DNA from: Dictyophora rubrovolvata
Taxonomy: Eukaryota > Basidiomycota > Agaricomycetes > Phallales > Phallaceae
Assembly (NCBI GenBank): GCA_029959195.1
Contig: CP114119.1
Location: 2,914,001 to 2,978,000, forward strand
DNA length: 64,000 nucleotides
Direction: 5' to 3'
Below are positions 1 to 11,564 of this stretch, one piece after another; the first letter of the stretch is position 1; every line of letters starts with the position of its first letter. Under the pieces are notes generated by a model. The model made no database searches, was not told where the DNA came from, and saw only the letters and a list, made by a program, of their open reading frames with translations. The translations under genes and the position numbers were made by a program.

Positions 1-770
1 TATAACGGAATGTACACCCTTGGTAAGGTTTTACATATAAATTTTTTCTCCCCTGACCATGTCCCCATTCTGATTTCTGGATCATCCATTAGGCTGTGCC
101 TGACTGAATATTGGGGTAGTCTGTAGTCTCTTCTCCCTCTTCTATTTCCGTGGAAACTCGGAGCATGTTCATAGATTACCTGATTACCTGATCGTAAACT
201 TGATAGGCAACAATTTTTACAACAAATTTTGCTGTGATGTCCATAATTGCAATGATGCGATCTATCATTCAACCGAAGTCCAGAATGACGAGAACATTAA
301 CAAGTTAGACCTATTGATCAGGAATTGGGGGGGCTTTATTTTAGTTGGTCGACTCCGAAGGAATAGCTTATAAGCTCCATGATTACACCCAAGCTGGATC
401 AAAACTTCTTTGTATACGTGGCCTTCACGAAAATATCGGATTTTTACCCCATCATCTCATCAAGCAAGCACGTGCCATCCAGTGCGTATTTATTTTTTGA
501 TCAAGATGGAGTAGCGAAATAAATCAATCTTCGCAAGTTTTTGCGCTTACGGAGTTGCGGTAGAAAACGAGCCAGCGGTTGAGGTGTGGCAGGATCAGCG
601 GCGGTACTAAAGGCGCGCAAACCAATGGTTTCAGCCACACATAGCTGATAAGGCATCACAACACGATATATGAAGCTAAGCTCTCAAACTTCCCAAATAT
701 ACATATATTCCGGTTCCTTTCAGAATTGACGGACGAAAACCTAGTCCTGCCATAACCATTAACCTCTGTA
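1..770. other. Gene-free left edge
   Basis: I see no coding pattern, RNA gene or repeat on either strand here. The last part probably holds the promoter of the DUF6533 gene that starts at 771. Confidence 0.5.
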
Positions 771-2508
771 ATGAACAGTTCAAATCTCAACATAACTGCT
801 GAAACCATAGACAGCATTGTACATCAAACTTACGAAACGTACCCAACTTTTCTCCTTTGTCTACTTTTCCCCGATTAATTATGTGTTTTAGTTATGTCTA
901 CGACCTAATAACCACCAGTGCTTTCGGTAGGGCTATCTGAAACTTGGGACGCCTTATGCTTACGGGAATTTCAGCGCTTCTCTGCTACGCCACAGTACTG
1001 AACATTGGACATGAAGTGGAGTATATATGGCGGAAACGATTCAGTCTCCCTACTCTACTTTATTTCTTTACGAGATACGGGAGTATCATTGATCAATGCA
1101 TTAACCTCGCAGTTAACTTTGCACTGGAAGTAAGCAAGAAGTTACCTTTAATCTTTGTGAATACTACTAACCGTCCATAGTCGCTTCGGTAAGATTTATG
1201 AACTCAACGAGCACAAGAAAACTGACGATCTCTTAAGGGTCTGCAATATACTTGCTGATGCAGGAAATTCTGTGTCGGTGATAACATCTCTGGGTGTCCA
1301 AGGCTGGTGGCATATCCCCTGTTTTTGATAAGAACATTCACATTATGGATCATAGGCTTGTTGATCGCTCGGGCATATTCAATATCTGGGGGAAACAAGA
1401 CTCTAGGCGGTGTTTTAGGAATCAGCTTCTCTTTGTCGTTCATTCTGTATCTCGTCGGTAAGAGGGAATGAATTGATTTAAAAGCCATCGAGGGGGTCTT
1501 ATTTCTAATTAGAGATCATAAAATTCAATGGATGCGCTAATACAAGGTCGGGGATAACTCTAGTTGCTCTTCACTCTCATTGAAATAACTCATAAAATTT
1601 TATTCGGATTTGTAGTACCAATAGTACGTTCGTCTTTCCTCCCGGGGGATTAATATCGCCGTGCTCATTCTCCGGCAGTAATTGAATTCACTATACTTGT
1701 TATCAAGGATTTTATGACAATTTTCATTGAATCTCTTGCTTTTCTTGTCTGTATGTGGAATCTTTGGGGCACTTTCAAATCAAAACGTGAAAGTGGTATT
1801 CAAAGTAGTGAGGATCTTGTATCTACGCTTGTTAAGCAGAGTAAGTTGAATGACTTTTGCAATCACTTTGAGACTATATCCTAAAGCGAGTTTTAGGTAT
1901 ATTACGATGTTGGTAAGCATTGATATTTGACTACCAAGGCATCTTCATGTTGAACCTCGCAAGCTTTGTACTTGTTGCTTTGGTCACTTGTACTATTATT
2001 GAGTTAGTAAGTTTTATACAACATGAGGTAAAACGTAAACCTATCTCTTTAACTCCCTTTCTCAGATAAAGAGTTTGATAAACCCCAACGCACCTTTCGT
2101 AAGTGCCACGTTCATATCTGAAACTCTAGTTGTTGATCTCACTAGCCTGTTGTGCTAACTTCTATACTATACTATCAAAACAGGTAAGATTCCTACAATC
2201 ATAATGGTCAAATCAGTCTCCCAAGTCTCCATTTTAGTGTATCAGCTATCCTAGTTGCTGATTTTACATTGGACCTTCGTCGACAAAATGAGGCAGGAGT
2301 TGATCACATCACACTACCGACACTTCAATTTCAAAGTGTGCTGCAGCATGTACATCAGTCTTTTCTTGTTGAGTTGGGGACTCCTGAAGATGTGGATACA
2401 GAGACAGAAAATGGTGAAGACGTTGCGGTTGAAGGTGCTAATGCTGAATCTGATCGCGACAATGGCCCCAAGCCTTCTCAAATCCAAATAACTGCCGAGG
2501 TAGTATGA
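771..2508 (+). CDS. DUF6533-family multi-pass membrane protein
   Basis: This is a predicted polytopic membrane protein of the DUF6533 family, abundant in mushroom-forming fungi and of unknown function. The signature helix and loop lie at 975-1129 (CYATVLNIGHEVEYIWRKRF, then TRYGSIIDQC). Further hydrophobic helices are read at 1333-1457 (LWIIGLLIARAY), 1679-1818 (FIESLAFLVCMWNLW) and 1939-2006 (LASFVLVALVTC). The tail at 2238-2508 is acidic and ends in ITAEVV-stop. My splice model has 12 exons: 771-838, 892-926, 975-1129, 1181-1188, 1238-1273, 1333-1457, 1679-1818, 1897-1912, 1939-2006, 2066-2098, 2146-2183 and 2238-2508. They sum to 993 nt and give 330 aa in one frame with GT-AG boundaries. 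The 8-nt and 16-nt exons are unusually small. The start and the short exons are the least certain parts. Confidence 0.75.
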
Positions 2509-3670
2509 GTTACGAAGAAGGTAGCGCAAAAACGTTTGTAAAATAACGAACTTTCATTAATCAAAAGGCTGTAATAGAATAAATACTCAGGCTCGATGGA
2601 CCTGACAGGTCGAAGTTGTCTAATCAGGAGGCCGAAAACAAGCGAGGCTAGAGATACACAGCACGACATTTATCAAAAGCATGGTTCCATCTTTATATCT
2701 TAATCAATATTTCACTCATCATTATAGTCTGTCGGACACGCGGAGTAGGCGGTAAACTTGAAATTGGTATATAATAGTAGATGCACATTGCCCCTCTTTT
2801 TTCCAAACCCGTTGAAGTGTGAAGCCGACGAGACCCCACGAAGCTCTGATAGGAATGAGATCTAAAAGAAGTGTCGTATTTCGAAGCCTGATTCAATTAC
2901 TCTACAATCGACGCCGTATGCATGCGTACTATTGTCAGTAAAGAACGATACGGTAGAATAGCCCTTTGTAGAAGTTTGAACATTGGAATTGAAGGGCTAA
3001 ATTTATGTGAAAGAATAAATAAAAAAATAGTTACTGCTTTGGGTTGAACAAGGCGGTAAGTGTCATGTCACGCGTCACGAGCTGTGACGATGAGGGGACC
3101 CTGGATCCCGGGATATTCCCTCACCGGGCCTTCACCTTGAACGGTCTTAAAAATCTTTCTTGACTTTCGATGGATGTTTTTCGAGCTGTAATTAGCATAA
3201 AACGTTCAAGAAGAATGGTCGTTCTATCCAGTGACTCGGCTAACAAGTGGATATAGAGCGACGTTCGCTATCGCACTGGCACCGGGCGAAAGCGCGTCCT
3301 CATCTGGACGACGGTATGCGCGAAACATCCAATGCCTCCTTTGCCTTCTAAAGTCATAGTTGCCTAGTCTGTTACTCTACTAGTGAAATTGCATTGCAGG
3401 GTACCGCAAGTGTTCAGACGAGCAGGATGGTCTCTTTTCTCTAAATGTTCTGAACGGTTGAGAAGATTATGTTTTCTTATTTGAAGGCGATCTAATTTTA
3501 CCCATACAGTTCTTTTTATAGTATGTAATACGTCCAATGCCTGTGGACGAAGAGGCCGACAGGCTCGCCGACACACAGTATTTAGAGTGTGGACAAGAAA
3601 CTCATCAAGGCGACACATCTCCTTGTTCTGCTCTTCCATCTTCACTCCACTTACACAATTCATTGACACA
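2509..3670. other. Intergenic, 1.2 kb
   Basis: Only short open frames without recognisable content occur here. It contains the 3' flank of the DUF6533 gene and the promoter and 5' leader of the TFIIF alpha gene. Confidence 0.5.
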
Positions 3671-5671
3671 ATGTCGAATTCACCGTCACCGTCTCGCGAT
3701 CCTAACTCGAACAGCCCGACGACCTCCGAGTCGCCCGGTCTCCACCATAAACCCACACTATCAGGCACCTTCACCGACTACCAAATTATTTCCACAGCAA
3801 GTAGAGGGTGGAAGTACAACATCATGAAATTCGCAGTGCCCGAGGACGAAGAAATCGAACCCAAAGAATGGAGGCAGCCTATTAAACTCAATCGAAAGGA
3901 CTATCAGCCACCTGAACCAAGTGCTGGAGGTAATTCGGCTGTATCGAGTTCCAAAGGTGGTGGTTCTGGCGCAGGTGGTGAAAAGGAACACCCGAAAATG
4001 GCACCTATGCTTGGTGACGATGGCAGACCCGTTATTGGCTTCGATGGGCGTATTGTTATGGTTGGATCTGACGGGAAGGTTGTCCCTCCATCCGGGTCAA
4101 GTAAAAGTTCCACCAACGACGGATCGAAGTCTAAAAACAAGTCGAAGAGGAGAATGAAGGAGGTTTTTCTCGTTCCTGAGGAGACGCGCAAGTTGTTAAT
4201 AGAGGAGACGTATCCCTGGGTAATTGAAGAAGCACCCAAAGAAGTCAAAACCAGGGTGTCTAACGGTGGTTCTAACACAAGCACATCACCAGCTTCAACG
4301 GTAATCCCTGGTGAAGTCTGGTCCGGACATCTGCTAGATCCAGAAACAAGCCGGACCCATGGCATCTTTGCCCTGTCCGGTTCTACGTTTCAATTTATAC
4401 GCTCTAACCGGTTCTATAAATTTACAAAGCCAAGGATGGATGTTCCCGATGCAGCGAAGGCTAAAGTTAAGGTAGGCGAATATTGTTCCATTTTATTGCG
4501 TCAAAAGTTAATTGGTTTTTTTTTTCAAACGTACGCCAAACTTCAGAAATCTAAAGACATCGCTCAACTATGGAGAGGCCGCAAAAAGGGGGCTGCATTA
4601 TCCGAACCCACGCTTCGCACACTACTTGGGGGTGGGGATGGTGAAGACGGTGGTGAAGACGACGAAGTTAGTGGGGACGATGAGGAGGAGGAAGAGAGGA
4701 CCCTCAGAAAGAGGAAGAATAAGAGACTAGGGCAGGAAGGCGATATTGATGAGATGGAATATGAGGAAGAGTTTGCGGATGACGATGACAAAGTCCAGAT
4801 GGATGGGGAGGACGAAGAGGCGAAAGAAACAGAGGTGAGCTAACTGTTGTCATTTTTCCTCCCTCGCTCATAAGTTTAATCCATTGCTTGCCTCCCTAGG
4901 AGCGTCTAAAGAGAGAATACCGGATCGCTAACAGAGCGCACGACGCCACAGTCGATGATGACGAGGCCGAGTTTATGGAGAATATTAATGAACTAACCGG
5001 AGCAGGACGAGCCCTCAGAAGGTTAGTAAGGCGGAATGGGGAAGGCGAAACTTATGAAAGTGACGAGGAAAATCCATACGCTTCTGTATGTGTTCAGTGT
5101 TCACATTCTTTTTCCAACACATCGTTTGACTATTTGCTAGGATGAAGAAGAAGAATTCGATTTCGTTCCTTTAGACGGGCCGGCTGTTGTGGATCAACAG
5201 CAAGAAGAATATATTCCTGCTAACACTTCTGTTCTTCCAAGCGGGTCCACACCCGACACATCTCAACCACAACTACCCCCGACTACGGCCTTGCCTGGTA
5301 CCTTGACCTCCACCGGTGAGGAAAGTCCTGTTCTCCCTTCGACCAGGGATGCCGCCATGAGTCTGAAGCGAAAAGCATCTGATGGAAGTCTGGTATCTCC
5401 TGGTGCCGACGCCGATTCATCCGTAGTTGTTGACGGGCCTCGTAAGAAACCGAGACGGAGTCCGCTAACGGAAGATATGATTATCGACTTTTTGCGCAAA
5501 ATAAAGGTGGCCACTCCGACAGATATTCTTCAAGAATTCCAGTCCTACTTGAGCGACCAGGAAAATAAGAAAGCCTTCGGGTCTATGATCAAGAAGGTTG
5601 CTCTCGCACGAAACAATACTTTAGTTTTAAGGGAGAAATATCGTGACACACAGACCTCGAACAACATATAA
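3671..5671 (+). CDS. TFG1: Transcription initiation factor TFIIF, alpha subunit (RAP74/Tfg1)
   Basis: This is the large subunit of TFIIF, which binds RNA polymerase II with the beta subunit and works in initiation and elongation in the nucleus. Three exons (3671-4834, 4900-5085, 5141-5671) join by GT-AG introns into 626 aa. The N-terminal dimerisation region has the family motif GWKYNIMKFA near residue 50 and, around residues 220-260, LLDPETSRTHGIFALSG followed by FYKFTKPRMD. A long acidic, lysine-rich linker (about residues 320-450) follows. The C-terminal winged helix starts near residue 558 (LTEDMIIDFLRKIK, later DILQEFQ), the part that contacts the FCP1 phosphatase in better-studied homologues. 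I chose the ATG at 3671 because MSNSPSPS starts a typical disordered leader; the frame is open upstream to 3587, so a longer form is possible. The domain order is that of the family and nothing looks damaged. Confidence 0.93.
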
Positions 5672-5845
5672 TGCAAGCTTTTTTTTTTACAATAATCATT
5701 ATACTCTCATAGCTTCTGTTTTTATTTTCGAAGGTCTTAGTTAGTTAAAAATATAATATTTAAATTGTTAACATGCATGTACTATTTCAATTGCGATCTT
5801 TTACGGGAGAGTCTGGGTTGATTTTATCTTTAAGAGTTCATACAT

Positions 5846-8800
5846 TTACATGAAGTACATCTTCCTCTTCAAAAAATCAGCGACAGGTTTAAATGCTTTC
5901 TTATGATCTTCCAATGAGTTAGATCCTGCGCAAGATATGGAATCACTTCCATCATGCATCAACGAAGAATGGATCCTTCCGCGAGCACATATGATCTGAA
6001 CGAGGGGAAACATCAGGTTAGATCAATATCCGGATTATAAGGGACAATACGGACATCTGCATCTATATCGATTATTAATAAAATACTCAAAATACGTACT
6101 CATGACTTACAATAAACAGGAGCTGGTATAGAAACACTGCGAGTCGCCCTACCATATGTGTAGCAAAGCATGTAAGAAAGCGCTTGCAGTTGATCGGCAC
6201 CCAGTTCGTTCTCGTCCAAGACAACAGAATAATGACTAGGCCTGGAGGCTTTTCGATTGCGTTAAAGTTAAATCGAGGAATATCAGAGAGAGCAAGTATG
6301 ACATTTACTCACTTCCCAGAATACCGGAGTGGGATTGTAAATAGAAGTCGTAATCCGTTGGACTGATTATATCTCGATCCACTACCATTCCCGCTGGACA
6401 ATTCCCACTACGGTCTTTGTGCCTATGATCTTTCGGGAAAAATCTGACGTGGTGCTTCTTGCCGACGATTAAAAAAGTAAGAGTTGGCGGTTTTCCCGGG
6501 AATTTCTGTTCTTTCCAAACGTTTGCAAGTGCGACTACAGCAATAATTTTTATGCAGCCATCATAGCACTCTTGTTCGACAAACCTTTGATTTTTTGCAG
6601 TTCCCCTGTCACCACTTCATTGAATTGACCTTCACTAACCCCATCCCTATTATACATCATTACGCCCGATCAATTGAAATCAAAATTCAGGGTAGACTTT
6701 CCTGTAAATAATTATGCGCTGTGGAAGGACAGGTTGTCCCCGCTTCTTCCAAAACACGAAGAAGTTCTGAAGTGCTTTCTGATAAACCATGAATTTTATG
6801 GAGGTAAGAAGTGAAGTGATTTCACAGGCTTACTTCAATCATCAGGTCAATTTCCTCTATAATCTCCCTCAATGGCGGTTGAATTGTTGTGTTGGCCGCA
6901 TATTGAGTAAAATGCTCATCCATTGACGCAACCAATCCTGCGACTGAGGCATGGCTGGAACTAGTACTATGACTCACATCTGTTCCTGAAAATGACCTCC
7001 CTCAGCCTGTGTGAAGTATTAGGTATTAAAAGCATACCTATTATCATAGTAGGGACTCTAGACAAGGCGGCCTTCAAGGGAGAAGACCCGGGAACTGAGT
7101 TGACACCGTCTACTTTAACATTCAACCTACACATCCAATATCAGTAGTCTGTAATAAAAGTAGAACAAACTCCTCTATACATACTTCAACGCTAAATTGC
7201 TATAATATGAGTTATTGGGTTTGAAAAGCTTTCCACTTTTCTAATTGTCTTTTTGTAGATGTTACAGTTTTATATTAAACTCAATGACTTACGACACATT
7301 GGGTAGGACATCCACGGACAATATCACCCCAATTTTTAATAGACGTGTATATATCCGTTGCAGCTTCTGGAAGCACAACCAGAATGAAGGTAGGCCGAGG
7401 ACTTGTGTTAGAGCCGAACTGATCTCTGAACGATCCAATCGCGGCTCGTGCAGCTTGGTCCATATCCTAACAGGACATGCGTAAATGGCCTTTTAGTGCA
7501 TGCGCTCGTGCTCACCTCGTGATGGCCTTGAGGGCCACTGCCTGGTCTTCCAGAAATAATCTGAGGAGGATTTCGAGGAAAGGCTACATGTATTCCAGTT
7601 TTTCAGACTTTGATCTTATTTAGCTAATTTACTTACACATTCCTATCGAATCATTCAGTGCGATCCACGAAGTTAGTTATGGTAATGAAAACTTACCAAG
7701 CGCGCAACAACATCGTACAAAGCCCGAAACAAAATTCTGAACCGTTTTATATCCGTCAGCCATAATAGCTGGTTTGGTGTCAAATACTATAACGCTCCAA
7801 GCTTGAATGGTGCCGGGAATAAAAAATGTTTTATCAATGAGATTCCAGATACCGCCTTTAGGAGCCTATAGAGACGATTCATATAGAAAAAAAAACAAGT
7901 AAAAAAAAAGCATTGTCACCTCTTGAGGTTTATTTTGACCCCATATCAAGGGCGGTGGCTGCAAGATCCGACCGCTAATTGTGAGCAATTGGGGTCTTAC
8001 GGCGACTCCGGATTGACGCAGGAAATCCGAATCAGCATAGCCGAGTAACTGGAAACTAGTTAGTGAAAAGGGGGAAAAAAGAAGGAATAGAAATATACTT
8101 CAGTGCTTCCTTCTAAAGCCCTGACACGGACATCCTAGTACTATGTCAATCCGATGCCTTCCAAACACTGAGAATCATAACTGACTGGTTTCTGAGACGA
8201 AAATTCCAACGCCTTTGCGGTCATTCTGGGAGATAGTGTTTTCTTGTAAAATTGGCCTGATTTTACCTGTGAATAGTCATAAGTGATAATAATCCACAGG
8301 CTGATTTGAAGTTACGTACCTCTAATATCTCCAAGGGAAAAACGATGGTGTTATCACGTCGGATGCTAACACAAATGATTTTCCCATATTGTATACGATA
8401 GTTGTAAGCGGACTTGTAATATTCCTGCCGTAGAGAAACATATCAGCGTTATGGCTAATTTATTATCAAATCAATGAACCTACAGTAATACTAATTTCAT
8501 CCCCATCGGCTTTATCATACGAAAACTTAAAGTCATCTGCACCGTTCATTATGACGCTAGTAATTTTCCTCCACTTAGGGTTGCCTTCTCGTCTTGGAAG
8601 ATTTGAGGTAATCGCGAGGTTTCTCAAAAATTCATTGAGACGTTTATGTTGCGCGCCTTTGAAGTTGGAAGGTGTAAGGTCTCGAGCATTTCGTAGTTCC
8701 ATATACTCCATAACAAGATCAAGGAGGTTCCCATCTCGGTACCTACAGCTGAGTTAAAGAAGGACGCTATTTTTCTGGCAGAAATATGTACTCACATTAC

Positions 8801-9724
8801 TGCAACGGAAGTGTCAACGTTGACGACTAACCTTCCTATCGAAGGGCGAACACTCCTGCAGTGTATGTTTATTCGTATGTCATAATAATATTTCAGGGAT
8901 GACTTACTGAAACAATCCTCTCCAAATTTGTAATCCGCCACCGAGACTTTCTCGTTGTTCTTTCGTGAAAAATGATGTCTTGTTGGATGGATAAGACCTA
9001 CGCACGAGTTAAAAATTTAAAATTCCAGACTCATGATTTGTTCAAAATTCTTTACAAGATGGGCTTCATTCTGACAAGAATGTTAAGAAATGTAACTGTC
9101 GTAAGGGAGTCGGAGTTATGCACGACTTGTCGATTGATAACATCTAAAAGGCACCTATTCATCGAATAAATCATTGGTTTTAATCACTATTAGGGCATAC
9201 ATACTTTGGATCGATCATGGCAACCCTAACAATCCTGACTACAGTGCCGCCTTGAGATTGATTGCCATTGTCTGCGCCAACTTTGGGCTTCATGGAGACA
9301 TGGAATTCGGCGCTGTTGTTGGATAATTGAAGAGGTATCGTTCGGTAAAGGTTGTGTTTTCCATCATAAGCAGCGCGTGGTGTAAAAACCTCCGGATGTT
9401 GAACTTGTAGTCTATCGACAATTCGAAGGCAGCTGTCCCTGCTTTTCAATATTTTATCATTTCCAGGAAATTCTTTAAAACGAAGAAAGATTCAAAAGTA
9501 AGCATCATGAATAATTATAGACACTCACCAACTAAATAAATCAACAATGAAACGTGCTAAGTATCACGCGCTCAGCCTAAAGTCGATGAGAATCAAACCA
9601 TACCATGATAATGATGAAACGATTTATCAGGCAGCCTGGTAATTTCAAAACAATTCGTATAAACGGTCACGGATTCTCCTGCCTTTCCTTCTCCAAGGCC
9701 AAGACGAAAAACTTTCTGAGACAT
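5846..9724 (-). CDS. ago: Argonaute (PAZ/MID/PIWI) RNA-silencing nuclease
   Basis: This is the small-RNA-guided effector of RNA silencing (QDE-2 type). It starts at 9724 ([13 protein letters not shown]) and ends with KRKMYFM-stop at 5846, spread over many exons. In order come an N-terminal domain (9180-9724), the linker and PAZ region (about 8000-8760), MID (about 7700-8060; [10 protein letters not shown], then [10 protein letters not shown]) and PIWI. The slicer tetrad is intact: Asp in GTDVSH (codon 6977-6980), Glu in REIIEE (6863-6865), Asp in MVVDRDI (6377-6379) and His in CARGRIH (5969-5971). The glutamine-rich loop motif DGVSEGQF is also present. PVYYAD is completed by an 8-nt microexon at 6055-6062. 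One intron (6647-6701) directly before DGVSEGQ lacks a GT donor: the reading frame is kept only if GAAAGT is used with a normal AG acceptor. Either a rare GA-AG intron is spliced or this allele has a damaged donor. Family assignment is firm; exact exon limits in the N-terminal half were not all worked out. Confidence 0.93.
6055..6062 (-). other. 8-nt microexon of the Argonaute gene
   Basis: Joining PVY(T) upstream to IICARGRIH downstream requires the eight bases read as AT-GCA-GAT, giving [15 protein letters not shown]. The flanks are a TAG acceptor (6063-6065) and a GTCCGT donor (6049-6054). YAD is a conserved PIWI motif, so the inclusion is well supported by protein similarity. Confidence 0.8.
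6647..6701 (-). other. Non-canonical GA-AG intron in Argonaute
   Basis: The exon upstream ends RIIIY plus AG, and the exon downstream starts G-GAT-GGG (DGVSEGQF). Only removal of 55 nt beginning GAAAGT and ending TAATAG restores the conserved YRDGVSEGQ. The donor differs by one base from the fungal consensus GTAAGT. In-frame stops lie inside the intron, so retention would truncate the protein before the last two catalytic residues. Confidence 0.75.
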
Positions 9725-11564
9725 TTCGAGACTCTGATCTTAGTGTGGTCAAGCAGAAACGAAGTCGAGCTGGACTCGGGATAAATTAGTCTTTTTAAAC
9801 TGAATTCAGACTTATTGTCACAAAGGAATCCATCGTCGTGGAAAAAACATGGTATATTGGTATCTTCACGGCACGTTGAAAAAAAAAAATGAGGGGATAA
9901 AGATTTTTGAAATTGGGCTGAATTTTGGATCGCACGTAATTGAGAACGGTTTCAGCCGTGAATGTCAAAGCATACACAGAGCTCAAGAGAGCGGAGTCGG
10001 TACTGACATTGGCCATGGCACCGGTAGAGATGGCACTACAGTCACGGGAGCTGAGAAGACTGTCAAAGAAGTTCTACAACACCTCGTGCTAGGTGGGCGC
10101 TGAGCGCTGAATGTCGAACTAATATGCCAGTGAGAGCCAACGCGGCTGGAGAAAATCTGGGGTTGAGAATGTGTACGTATTAAGGAAATTCCGTTGGTAA
10201 AAAATGTAGGACGTCCAGGAAAAATTTGTTTTTCAGACTTCATACTTTGACACATGTATATTTTTAGTATTTACGTACAGTCGACCATGAGGAGCTAGCT
10301 AGAGGAACGTGTCCCGCTACAGCCCTCCATATCCACCGATGCTCTTTCGACACAAGAAAACACTCGGAAAAGCTACTTTCCAAAGATGACGCCACCCCCA
10401 ACGGTGTTGCTCATATCGCTTGGAAACGGAATGCATATAAAGCATCAGTCAATCACGGTCGGAGCTTTTTGCGATACATTGCATTGCAGGGAATTGCTGC
10501 TCAAAAATTCGTTGAATCAAAAGTAACGGAGGCAACGTTCTCTCCTATACGTCCAAATGAAAGAGAAGCGCGAAAATTGACCTTAAGGCAGGCCTTGATC
10601 ACCACCAAGGACTTTGCACATTTCTCCTGCGCCGATTTCATCTCCGTGTATATTCAAAATCACGTTCATAAGCCTACCCCCAAACGTTTGCTTCAAAGTC
10701 TTCTTGTCTCAGGACGGCGGGTCTTACCTCGCCAGATCCAACACGTGGTCGCTGTGCCGAAGGAAAGATATTTTCAACCGGAACCCCCGGGCTTCCCAGG
10801 ATAAGGAATAGACGGGGCTGGAGGTGCAAATATGAAGTACAGGATATTTTGACGTAACCTTAAAAGAAGTCTGGGGCTGCTGGCGTTACTGATCATTAGA
10901 GTAAAATCAGCTTGCATCGTCTAACTAAGAAATCAGTACCTTTTCTAACAGAGAATGAGAGAATGGTGTAAACTTCATACGTATTGCATGTAGGAATTGC
11001 ATGATTCCATCTACCCGCGCTCTCAATTCCGTTCTCCGCCTTTCCCCTTTACCATATCATTGACACCAGTGTTTACGACGTCATGCAGATTAAGATCGCC
11101 TTTATGCAAACAATATCCATTGGGACATCACATAAAATATGTGTAAAAACACGTTGTTTTAAGGGTAGCACGGCGACCGAACTTTCTGGGAACGAGGTTT
11201 CCCTTAGATCCTGAGACGATGCAGTGTAGTGTTGTAGATGTGACTGTACTACTAACTGTCAAAGCCGCGGAATATACTAAGGGGCGTGTTACGCACGTTG
11301 TTCGTGCGGTATGTCATGTGTAGTCTCAACTTCGCGGGGGTTATCATTCCAGCATGAATGTTCAACGATACATTTTAAACGTTATTATTATGGTACACAA
11401 TGGTCATATAAGTTGGATACATACGGAATTCAATAGAATGAACGGGGGGATGGTTCAAATATCTAAATCAGAAACGCTGTATACGCCCAACTCCTTTGCC
11501 AATGAACATCGGTTCCGATCTCTGTCATTATCGTTCTTCGCAGAGTTAAACTTGAATGCCTGGA
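9725..11564. other. Intergenic, with possible gene remnant at about 10310-10804
   Basis: Between Argonaute and RNase H2A no intact gene is visible. From about 10310 to 10804 all three forward frames hold locally protein-like stretches (for example TVLLISLGN near 10400, and an open frame 10469-10804), but none starts or joins cleanly and no splice model rescues them. This may be an eroded gene. I make no family assignment. The rest shows nothing. Confidence 0.3.

Noticed and set aside
10469-10804. Open frame possibly related to peptidyl-tRNA hydrolase (SLGN-like motif just upstream)
   Set aside because: The motif and the long frame are in different frames, the rest does not follow the family, and no intron joins them; kept only as a possible remnant.
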